From IMG/VR virus record IMGVR_UViG_3300009447_000040, positions 1 through 25,565 of that record: a DNA stretch of 25,565 nucleotides. The stretch is one strand, 5' to 3'. This document shows, piece by piece, positions 1-7,356 of this stretch. The notes under the pieces are model-generated. The model ran no database searches, was not told the DNA's origin, and was given only the letters and a program-made list of their open reading frames with translations. Every line of letters starts with the position of its first letter. The stretch's first letter is position 1. This DNA is from a virus. The translations under genes and the position numbers were made by a program.

Positions 1-1848
1 AGGAGAACCAGAAGAGGTTTCTATTTCGTAATCGGTTCTAACCAATTCGTCGCAGTATTTTGATATTCTATACAGCTGCCATCGATCGATATATTCTTCA
101 TATAGACCGTACTTCCCAACCCCATATCTAGCATTAGATAATAAATCATAAAAAACCCAAGCAGGATTATCCGTCCAATACTTGTCTTCATCGCTTACAG
201 AATGTATGGACGAAAGAGAATCCGGCTGCCCCTTAAACAATCCATCCCAAGGCCCGTCATAATGCTTTGAGATTGGATCATAATTCGAAGGAATTAAAAC
301 TTTCTTTAACCTCGCATGATAAGATCTATCGGGTAAATTTGAAAAATTCTTACTGTCGAATTTGAGTTTGACGATAGCGCTATAAGGATAAAGCAGAGGC
401 TCTTCTACGTATTCAGCAACGGAAGATAACTTTAAACTTCTGTCTCTGCCTATTCCCCCTAACGCTCCTTTTACCGAGGGATCATATTCATTGCTTAACT
501 TTATTAATTTAAAAGTTATACCTTTAGAGCTTATTTTTGGGCGATCAAATTCAATAATAACATCAAAAGCATACATCGAAGTGCAGAGGCCTGTAACAAT
601 AAACCTATTGCTTTCGTCGGTGGTTACGGCTCCGTTCAATGAATCATCAAACTTAACGATACAACCAGAACTTGGAGATAAGACATTGTGTTCGACATAG
701 TCCTTTTCCATTAATATTGCAAATTGAACATTGTTTTCCTGATTACTACCGTCATCGTTCTGTATCGACAAAGTTGTGTTCATTTCAATTCGAATTTTGT
801 TAACGTTTTTGTTTGCCACAAAATGAGCTGCTATTTTGGCTCCGTTTTTCTTTGCGCTTTCTACATCAGGCCTATGCTCGGCTCCCCCCTCGTTTTTTGT
901 GTAGGGTCCGGCTCCATATAACAACACGGAATGATCAACAACAAAACAATTAAAATCTGAAATAATCAAAGTGTCTTTTTCTTCTCCTGTTTTGATCACA
1001 GGAGCCTCGCCATTTTCATTGAGTATATAATTCGCAGTTCCAGTCTCGGCTTCGCTTATTGGGGTATTCACAACAGGCACATTGTTTAAAAAAATACCCT
1101 CCCGAAGGTCGTAACCCAAGACCTTCTGCACTAGTCTCTCAATAATGCCAGAACGACTAAGGTTTATTAAGTTCCCATTTTGATCACAAAGTCCAGCTAT
1201 CGGACCTTCACTCAATAAATCCAAAAACTCTATCTCGGTATAAGACTCTAAAACATGAGGCTTTCCTGGGACGTTTTTTCTTTTTGAGAGTTTGTGTTGA
1301 GATATATTTGTTGAACCTATTTTTAATCTTCCATAACCTAAAGGTACTGCAACGCCTTGACTTTGCCTATTAGCTATTCCCTTGAGCAAATAAGATTTTG
1401 TTGTTGTAGGGGTTTTTCTTTCGGGCGGCTTAAATAACGCTTTCATTATCGCCCCAACAACAAAAGACACAGCAACGGCTACAACTATTTTACCAACAAG
1501 AGTTAATCCGCCCGCAGTTGTTCCACCAACAAACATAATTGACATTATAACTGCCGCATTGCCTTGTGGCGCGGGAACAATATGCATTTCTTGCTTCTTG
1601 TCCCTTATCTCAACCATAGACTCGGAGATCATATGCTTTTTTAATTCTTTTTTTGATGAAATATCGGTCGGAGATTTATTTAAAACAGCATAATCAATAC
1701 CGCCCGATTGACTTTTGGCAAGATACTCAAGAAACCCCTCCTTGTTAGCGTCTATAGCGGCAAAAACCTCCACAGCTGAGTCCGCGTTCAAGGTCCACTT
1801 TCTACCAAAGCGCTTTCCAAGCTTTCCATATAAATATACTGTTTTCAT
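1..1848 (-). CDS. Tail assembly protein I fused to tail tip / host-specificity protein J (5' part; C-terminus outside the window)
   Basis: The frame opens at ATG 1848 and stays open to the window edge, giving 616 codons. Residues 1-90 begin MKTVYLYGKLGKRFG and match the small N-terminal domain of lambda gpI-type proteins. Residues 97-140 form a Gly/Ala/Val-rich hydrophobic stretch, and residues 152-182 (GVAVPLGYGRLKIGS) are the typical gpI C-terminal signature. From about residue 198 it reads as gpJ: EIEFLDLLSEGPIAGL, then a REGIFLNNVPV element, and near residue 570 the tail-hub signature WTDNPAWVFYDLLSNARYG. In lambda I and J are separate genes; here they are one frame. gpJ forms the trimeric hub at the tail tip and contacts the receptor; gpI is an assembly factor. 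It is the last visible gene of the tail operon, 21 nt after the JAMM gene. AAGG lies just before the ATG. The gpJ assignment is firm; the fusion is read directly from the open frame. Confidence 0.9.
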   Translation of the reverse strand, partial: MKTVYLYGKLGKRFGRKWTLNADSAVEVFAAIDANKEGFLEYLAKSQSGGIDYAVLNKSPTDISSKKELKKHMISESMVEIRDKKQEMHIVPAPQGNAAVIMSIMFVGGTTAGGLTLVGKIVVAVAVSFVVGAIMKALFKPPERKTPTTTKSYLLKGIANRQSQGVAVPLGYGRLKIGSTNISQHKLSKRKNVPGKPHVLESYTEIEFLDLLSEGPIAGLCDQNGNLINLSRSGIIERLVQKVLGYDLREGIFLNNVPVVNTPISEAETGTANYILNENGEAPVIKTGEEKDTLIISDFNCFVVDHSVLLYGAGPYTKNEGGAEHRPDVESAKKNGAKIAAHFVANKNVNKIRIEMNTTLSIQNDDGSNQENNVQFAILMEKDYVEHNVLSPSSGCIVKFDDSLNGAVTTDESNRFIVTGLCTSMYAFDVIIEFDRPKISSKGITFKLIKLSNEYDPSVKGALGGIGRDRSLKLSSVAEYVEEPLLYPYSAIVKLKFDSKNFSNLPDRSYHARLKKVLIPSNYDPISKHYDGPWDGLFKGQPDSLSSIHSVSDEDKYWTDNPAWVFYDLLSNARYGVGKYGLYEEYIDRWQLYRISKYCDELVRTDYEIETSSGSP

Positions 1849-1869
1849 TTAACCTTAAACCTTAAATAA

Positions 1870-2226
1870 CTATACACTTATATTGCCATATATACCAAAT
1901 TCATCATCCCTAATGCTATAGATCAAAAATGGGATACATAATTCATCAGAATATAACTTATCTGTAATAGATGGATTTACTGAGCAATTCACATGAGAAT
2001 GATAAACATATAAAACTTTATTTTCTATAAAAATATTTAAATTAATCATAAAATGATGCTCAGGAAAAGGGCTTTCGTTTTTGCAAGGCAAAACCTTTAG
2101 GCCTGAAGTAGACTCAACGATCAATCCGCAACTCTCCTCAGTTAAAGACCGCAAGCAATAAGTCTTAACCTGTTCGAGTATAGTTTTATGCAGCTGGATA
2201 TCTTTCTGTGCCCGGGAAACCTCCAA
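1870..2226 (-). CDS. gpK-like tail tip JAMM/MPN metallopeptidase (peptidase domain only)
   Basis: A 118-aa protein with a complete JAMM zinc-peptidase signature: Glu31 in ESCGLI, His76-Ser-His78, then seven residues, Ser86, two residues, Asp89. In lambda-type tails gpK carries this JAB/MPN domain followed by an NlpC/P60 endopeptidase domain. Here the protein stops after the JAMM domain and no NlpC/P60 is seen nearby. It sits between L and I-J, the expected place for K, and probably acts at the tail tip on assembly factors or cell wall. The start is inferred to be TTG at 2226, overlapping the end of the L gene by 41 nt and preceded by AAGG. No ATG or GTG gives a complete domain, so the exact start is less certain than the identity. 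Confidence 0.85.
   Translation of the reverse strand: MEVSRAQKDIQLHKTILEQVKTYCLRSLTEESCGLIVESTSGLKVLPCKNESPFPEHHFMINLNIFIENKVLYVYHSHVNCSVNPSITDKLYSDELCIPFLIYSIRDDEFGIYGNISV
1873..1878 (-). promoter_or_regulatory. Weak candidate promoter motif AGTGTA upstream of the I-J gene
   Basis: AGTGTA formed by the last two sense codons of the JAMM gene, 24 nt before ATG 1848. It may be chance, as it is coding. Confidence 0.2.
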
Positions 2227-3265
2227 ACCTTAATCCTTTATGAGTTATGTTTATTTTGTTATAATCGGTGATATTCCTAGACCCGCCCAAAGAATCCAAA
2301 TGAGACTCAGAGAATCTTTTCTTGCAAGAGTCTATTGTTTTCTGACATTCGTCTTTTACCCAGTGATTATTGTCAAAAAACGGTATATGATCGGATGCAA
2401 TAGCGTGGGTTTTTATACATAAAAAAACAACGGGCGTAGATTTATAAGGGTCAGCCGAGCTTTGTGGAATTATTTTAACCAATGAGCCAGAGTCGTATCC
2501 GCCAGGAACTAGCTCGTTATCCAAAAACCCATGCTTGCTCCACTTGGGAATATCGTCTAATCCATTGCCGTAATTGTTATGGGCATATTTCTGAGTTAGA
2601 TCTCTGCCTTCGCTATCTTCTATAGCTAGGCCTTTGTACCCACAACCAATAGAGCATCTATACATCCAAGAGCAGTGAGACGGCATTACTATTCTTGCTG
2701 GAACACTTGACCCTTGAAGCTCTAATGAAGACACAAGTTCAAAAGTAATTACATTTTTGTTTTCTATTGTTTTCTTGTTTATAAAAAATATATCATCAGG
2801 AAAGTGTGAGTTTGGATCGGATTCGCCAAAAGGATTCTTTCCTGATTCGTTTAAATTCCTATTTTGAAAGTTTTCATCATCAAGAAATTTAACAAAAGTT
2901 CTCTTCCTGGTAACCTTGCAATTGGCGAAATCTTTATTAGATCTAATAATTTTAGATAAAAGCCCCTCGGGGTTAGCTATTGAAATTGTTGGCCTTGGAA
3001 GCCTTCCGTCTGACTGACTCTCAAAACCCTCCATTTTTACAGGTAAAGGTTGATAGGCATTCCCCTGCCAATAAACAGGGTTGCTTGAATTCTTCATGGG
3101 GCAAAACCTATATATAGCATCTGCGCCCAGATTAACTCCGTGTAAATCCTTAAGCATTTCAAAGTTTGACTGAAGATTGCTAAAATCGATTTCGTACATA
3201 TCCACGACCGAATCGGGAGTGATTGAAATTAATTGCTTATTAAAATTTGATTCTGATTTTGCCAT
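2186..3265 (-). CDS. gpL-like minor tail protein with Fe-S cluster cysteines
   Basis: A 359-aa protein matching the phage tail L family. The N-terminal part has VVDMYEIDFSNL (residues 20-31), YWQGNAYQPLPVKMEGFES (65-83) and LPRPTISIAN (89-98), followed by KVTRKRTFVKFLDD (117-130). The C-terminal part has the cysteine region with Cys198, Cys204 and Cys208 (CSWMYRCSIGCGYKG), then Cys307-x6-Cys314 before GLRFGGFPG. Lambda gpL is known to bind an iron-sulfur cluster in this domain, and the same cysteines here imply it is kept. It is somewhat longer than typical gpL; extra residues lie around 130-165 and 215-300. gpL joins the tube end to the tip complex. ATG 3265 lies 2 nt after the preceding gene, suggesting translational coupling. 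Confidence 0.92.
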   Translation of the reverse strand: MAKSESNFNKQLISITPDSVVDMYEIDFSNLQSNFEMLKDLHGVNLGADAIYRFCPMKNSSNPVYWQGNAYQPLPVKMEGFESQSDGRLPRPTISIANPEGLLSKIIRSNKDFANCKVTRKRTFVKFLDDENFQNRNLNESGKNPFGESDPNSHFPDDIFFINKKTIENKNVITFELVSSLELQGSSVPARIVMPSHCSWMYRCSIGCGYKGLAIEDSEGRDLTQKYAHNNYGNGLDDIPKWSKHGFLDNELVPGGYDSGSLVKIIPQSSADPYKSTPVVFLCIKTHAIASDHIPFFDNNHWVKDECQKTIDSCKKRFSESHLDSLGGSRNITDYNKINITHKGLRFGGFPGTERYPAA

Positions 3266-3267
3266 AA

Positions 3268-5556
3268 TTATTTTTCTGCTGCGACGAATATTTTCAACTC
3301 ACCTTGTTGAAGATCGCTTGAAGCAGAGCTTCTTATATATAAATCTCCAAAATAGTATTTATTTACAAGACCAACAAGAATAACGTCTGAATTATTGTCT
3401 ATTATCTCGTCTGTAAATCCATCGATCAACGAAACATTTACGTCCGAGTTATTTATTCCATAAAACTCAATATCAATATAGCCTTCCTCTCCTGCCTCGA
3501 TTGTGGTCTTTTGATTATTGATAAAGAAATTCTCAATCGCAAATTTACCGCACTCCCTGTATGCAGTATTAAACGGCTCATTTACTCCGGATTTTATTTG
3601 TCCTCTGTTGTTTTGAAAAAAAGTGTTTGGAACTGAATTAACTATTTCGGATCTGTAGTTACCAGGGGAACCTGTGACCACCGTAAACATCTGCCCGCCG
3701 TCACTAACGCCAGGTGTATAAGACTTGCTTAGTTTTATTGTTTTGCCGTTTAGACCAAAAGGAAAACCGGCAGACGGAAGGCTATATATGTAATCTTCTC
3801 TATCAAGGCCTTCGCCAACAAAAGGAACGTTTGCGCCTCCGCCCTGCCCTATAATAGAAAAAGTCCCAATGTCTCTCTCTATCGCTTCTGCACTAATTAA
3901 CGTCAAGGGCTTATCTCCTATATTCATCAATTTAACCCTGCCCTTTCCTTTTTCTCCGGGAATTATTTGTTCTCCTTGGTCCTTGATCGAAAACGACAAC
4001 GGAGAGGTGAATATCAATTCTCCCTCTGCCAATTCTGGAGGAGTGTCTAAATTGGTAAAATCCTGCTCATCTATATTAAATGGAAACTGCTCGAATCGAG
4101 CAGATATGCTATGATTATTTTTGTAATTATAAGTGTGGCTCCACTCCTGACACACAAAGTTTTGCTTTCTATTGTATGGGGCGGGAGGCGTAAAATTAAA
4201 AGGTTTGTACCCTAGTCTTTGCTCAAGGAAATGAAGTATAGCGTAAGCTTCCTCATCATCTCTATTGTTGAACTGTAAGTCCAAATTTAAAAGGCTTTCA
4301 TTTATGCCGTCGTTATAAATCTGAAGGTATCCTCCTAGTTCTATTTCGTTCATTCTTGGCTTTTGATCAACGCTTAGTCCTAAAGATGGCTTCCAAAAGA
4401 AATCGCGAGTCCAGTAACCTGTATGTAAATCTTTCTTGTAATCAAGCCTGCCATTAAAACCCGTAGTTATCTCAGAAGGAACTTTATTACTGGTACTTGA
4501 ATCGCTGTGCCAATAATAGTATGAATGGTTTCCAGTATAAAAAGCTACATCATTTTTTTCGTAAACCATTGTCGGGTCAAACGTTTCTGCTTTCCTTATG
4601 AACAACTGCTCGGATTTCCTCAATGAAGAAGTATCCAAGTTTCTGAGCTTTAAACTTATATTATTGCTGTTCTCAAAACTTAAAGCATGATTAAATTCTG
4701 AGCAATAAAAAGTCTTAGCTTCATTTTCTGTCGATCGATAAGGATTAAACATCGCGTTTCCGTCCCATCGAAACCCTGATATTCCTTGTTTATATTTAAG
4801 ATTAGGAGAGGAGGCGTCAACCTCTAATTGCCCCAAATGGTTTTCTACAAAATGTATTATAGAATTAGCTTCTTTATTTGTTCTGTTGTCGAATTTTAAA
4901 TTAACCTCAAACGTTAATGCATTTATGCCTTTTGGCTGCAGAATATAATAACCATTACCATACTCATGCTTTATATTATTTGCCTTAAAATTAACTGTTG
5001 ATCCATAATCTGCGTCGTAAAAAAACTTATCGCTTGTCCACAAATCTGGATTAGATTCAGGATACGCATTGATTGTTGAGATTGTTAGAACATTAGCAGA
5101 CGAAGGTTCGTAATTTTCTATAAAACTAGTCTCAGATGTCCCTTTTATTTTTATTGCTGCACCAGTTAAACCTTGAACGGTGGTACTTGTATAATTTTTT
5201 TCTATATTTAATATAGAATAAGTTCCATCGCTAGACCCAGTAGACCCAGCTATATTTATTATATTTCCAGGGCTAAATGTTGCGTTTAGATCGTCGGGCC
5301 TATTAAACTCATCAATAATATAATGAGAATTAGCTGCCACCTCGTGAGGAAGCAATGTAAATCTTTGATCGTCTGAGACAGAGACTCCGCCGCCAAAAAC
5401 CATATTTTGCTTTGCGTAATAATACAATCCATCACCCGTAGCATAAACAAAATCAAATTGTTCGTAATTTTGCCCTGTTTGAAAAACCCCGCTATAATTA
5501 ACAAGGTTTCCCATTCTTCCTTCAGAAGCGTCCGAGGCTGGAGCGGAGATTGTCAT
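3268..5556 (-). CDS. gpM-like minor tail protein with two tandem M-type domains
   Basis: A 762-aa protein, several times longer than lambda gpM. Two copies of an M-like unit can be aligned. Copy 1 spans about residues 171-306, with GINALTFEVNLKFDNR and IIHFVENHLG. Copy 2 spans about 381-493, with GINESLLNLDLQFNNR and ILHFLEQRLG, then FTPPAPYNRKQNFVCQEWSH and ISARFEQ. Before each copy is a short aromatic module resembling CBM5/12-type carbohydrate-binding motifs (YEQFDFVYATGDGLYYYA at 31-48; MVYEKNDVAFYTGNHSYYY at 330-348). The C-terminal third starts with a beta-sandwich-like segment (residues 509-570, KLMNIGDKPLTLISAE) resembling Ig-like domains, and the rest is unrecognised. It lies just before L, as M does in lambda. 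The M assignment rests on the second copy and gene order; carbohydrate binding is inference. The start is 2 nt after the preceding stop. Confidence 0.75.
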   Translation of the reverse strand: MTISAPASDASEGRMGNLVNYSGVFQTGQNYEQFDFVYATGDGLYYYAKQNMVFGGGVSVSDDQRFTLLPHEVAANSHYIIDEFNRPDDLNATFSPGNIINIAGSTGSSDGTYSILNIEKNYTSTTVQGLTGAAIKIKGTSETSFIENYEPSSANVLTISTINAYPESNPDLWTSDKFFYDADYGSTVNFKANNIKHEYGNGYYILQPKGINALTFEVNLKFDNRTNKEANSIIHFVENHLGQLEVDASSPNLKYKQGISGFRWDGNAMFNPYRSTENEAKTFYCSEFNHALSFENSNNISLKLRNLDTSSLRKSEQLFIRKAETFDPTMVYEKNDVAFYTGNHSYYYWHSDSSTSNKVPSEITTGFNGRLDYKKDLHTGYWTRDFFWKPSLGLSVDQKPRMNEIELGGYLQIYNDGINESLLNLDLQFNNRDDEEAYAILHFLEQRLGYKPFNFTPPAPYNRKQNFVCQEWSHTYNYKNNHSISARFEQFPFNIDEQDFTNLDTPPELAEGELIFTSPLSFSIKDQGEQIIPGEKGKGRVKLMNIGDKPLTLISAEAIERDIGTFSIIGQGGGANVPFVGEGLDREDYIYSLPSAGFPFGLNGKTIKLSKSYTPGVSDGGQMFTVVTGSPGNYRSEIVNSVPNTFFQNNRGQIKSGVNEPFNTAYRECGKFAIENFFINNQKTTIEAGEEGYIDIEFYGINNSDVNVSLIDGFTDEIIDNNSDVILVGLVNKYYFGDLYIRSSASSDLQQGELKIFVAAEK

Positions 5557-5558
5557 GA

Positions 5559-6476
5559 TTATTTAATTATCTGCTTTACAGACACTGAGCCCATCGCATG
5601 CGAGCCCTCTGATATTGAAATTGACTGACTGTGTATCCTTCCAGAACAAGAGAAATTAGCGATCTTTTCTCCCTGCAAGCTGTACAAAAAAGCCTGTATA
5701 GTAGAGTCGCTTAAGCCTTCGGGAGTTGTTCCTGATTGATAATTTCCGTCTGGATTTAAATTTCTTATCATATCGTTTGATTCTATATTCATCTCGGCTT
5801 CAATATTTTCAATTGATACGCGAGTAGGAACCACTCCATTCGCGGTTGTATTAATAGAGGTATGTTCGCCGTCTTTTATATGATTATGTACCTTCCTTCC
5901 CACTATTATATTATAATTTAATTTAGATACCTCAAATTGTTTTTTATTTGCGGTGTCCATATTTGTATTGCTTGCTTTTATTTCTCCAAATGATTTAAGT
6001 CCGTGAGCAGGATCAATATTTAATTCTTGAAACCTTCTATCTACTGTTTTTAATATTGTACCATATATATCATAACTTGCATTAGCTTGTATAACTTGAA
6101 AAGGAGCTATACTAAAACTAAAATTAGTTAAATACATATTATCAAATAAATAACGACCAACTATATTTCCATCAATAGGATTTTCACTCATACCATCTTT
6201 TATTTCAAACAATCTATCAATAGAATTAATAATATTATTTTGTTTAAAAAATTCAGCAGTAATTACAAAAGAAATATCAAGCTTGCCGCGAAGACCTGCG
6301 GTAGCTGCAAAATTAACAAACTCGGTTTTCGCTCCGACTATCGAGAGATCAAGGTCTCCGTATACTCTTTCTGGTTCTAGAGTTGGGGTTATTGATAAAT
6401 TAGCAGACTGAACCATTAGGTCCTTGCCTCCCAAAGAAATCTTACCATCTTCAAATCTTAAAAAAGGCTTGCTCAT
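5559..6476 (-). CDS. Tail-tube-like structural protein (305 aa), paralogue of the major tail tube protein
   Basis: No firm family match was recalled. The protein is beta-rich and carries the two signatures shared by four proteins here: a central YLTNFSFSIAPFQVIQANAS at about residues 114-133, and a C-terminal GRIHSQSISISEGSHAMGSV. The matching motifs in the probable major tail protein are GYVSNYSIEASVGSMPTANV and GALLEGESFSSSIGDNKSV. The ATG overlaps the stop of the 293-aa gene by 4 nt (ATGA), so the two are probably co-translated. It lies between the tape measure and gpM, where lambda has no gene. A distal tube ring or adaptor between tube and tip is a reasonable inference. The codons around 6000-6270 are markedly A/T-rich. 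Confidence 0.55.
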   Translation of the reverse strand: MSKPFLRFEDGKISLGGKDLMVQSANLSITPTLEPERVYGDLDLSIVGAKTEFVNFAATAGLRGKLDISFVITAEFFKQNNIINSIDRLFEIKDGMSENPIDGNIVGRYLFDNMYLTNFSFSIAPFQVIQANASYDIYGTILKTVDRRFQELNIDPAHGLKSFGEIKASNTNMDTANKKQFEVSKLNYNIIVGRKVHNHIKDGEHTSINTTANGVVPTRVSIENIEAEMNIESNDMIRNLNPDGNYQSGTTPEGLSDSTIQAFLYSLQGEKIANFSCSGRIHSQSISISEGSHAMGSVSVKQIIK

Positions 6477-7354
6477 ATTACTGGATTATGAAGGGTCTCA
6501 TATGATTTATAAGTTAAAGATATACTCATTTCTCCTTCGACCGAGGATGTTATAGATTCGCTTATTAATCTAGCCTTAACGCCAGTAAAAGCATTAATAA
6601 CTTCTTTTGTTTTAGAATCTTTTATTTGAATAACGACATCGCTTTCTGGAGCCGCTCTGAGACGATCTTTGGTTTGTCTTACTTCGTATTCATTTACAAT
6701 CATTGTAAAATTAATATCCGTTTCGATTGGATAAATTGTATCGATTTGTATTGGATCATGATTTTCGTAAGTGGTTTTGCTGTCGGCATACCATTCGGCT
6801 TCGGTGCCTTTTGGAATTGCATACATTGGTTGCAAATTTAAAGCTCGACTAAAGCTGAAATCTGTTACTGCGTCTGTTGAAAAATCGCTTACGTTTATTG
6901 AAATACTGGCCTGGTCAGTAAATTGTATAGGTGGATGAGGCTTGGTAGCTTCTTGAATTAATATTCCGCTTCCTAGATCCCCAAATACAGTGATATCAGT
7001 TTCAATATCAGGAAGATCGCCCACTGTACAGTTGACTGAATAACGAGTAATTCTTCCTTTTGTAAACCCAAAACCTTTCGTGTTATTGTCGTATAAGATT
7101 GATCCACTTATTTCATTTTCGTCGTAAGCGTACTGCCCGACTACATTCAGATCCAGTATAGGATCCCTGCTCACCATTTTTCTTGAAATCGAAAAATTAC
7201 CTTCCAGCGGAGCGTTAACGAAAGCATCTATAAATCCTACACCAGCAACCTTGATTGGCTTTTCTGTTATTCCGTAACTTCCATTAACATTTACTACTCC
7301 AGAAAGAGCGGTATTGTTTACAACTATAGTTTGTTCATAATTTGAGAAAGTCAT
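6473..7354 (-). CDS. Tail-tube-like structural protein (293 aa), paralogue of the major tail tube protein
   Basis: A beta-rich protein with the same two signatures as its neighbour: GRITRYSVNCTVGDLPDIET at about residues 100-119, and a C-terminal RLISESITSSVEGEMSISLT. The first aligns directly with GYVSNYSIEASVGSMPTANV of the 459-aa tube protein. It starts 2 nt after the tape measure stop codon and is coupled by ATGA to the following gene, so all three are likely made together. Position suggests a distal tail component that contacts the tape measure C-terminus or caps the tube. It could also be a Dit-like protein; the sequence alone cannot separate these. Confidence 0.55.
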   Translation of the reverse strand: MTFSNYEQTIVVNNTALSGVVNVNGSYGITEKPIKVAGVGFIDAFVNAPLEGNFSISRKMVSRDPILDLNVVGQYAYDENEISGSILYDNNTKGFGFTKGRITRYSVNCTVGDLPDIETDITVFGDLGSGILIQEATKPHPPIQFTDQASISINVSDFSTDAVTDFSFSRALNLQPMYAIPKGTEAEWYADSKTTYENHDPIQIDTIYPIETDINFTMIVNEYEVRQTKDRLRAAPESDVVIQIKDSKTKEVINAFTGVKARLISESITSSVEGEMSISLTYKSYETLHNPVI

Positions 7355-7356
7355 GA

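Noticed and set aside
491-921. Two short plus-strand open frames
   Set aside because: They are antisense to the clear I-J coding frame and look like non-protein sequence.
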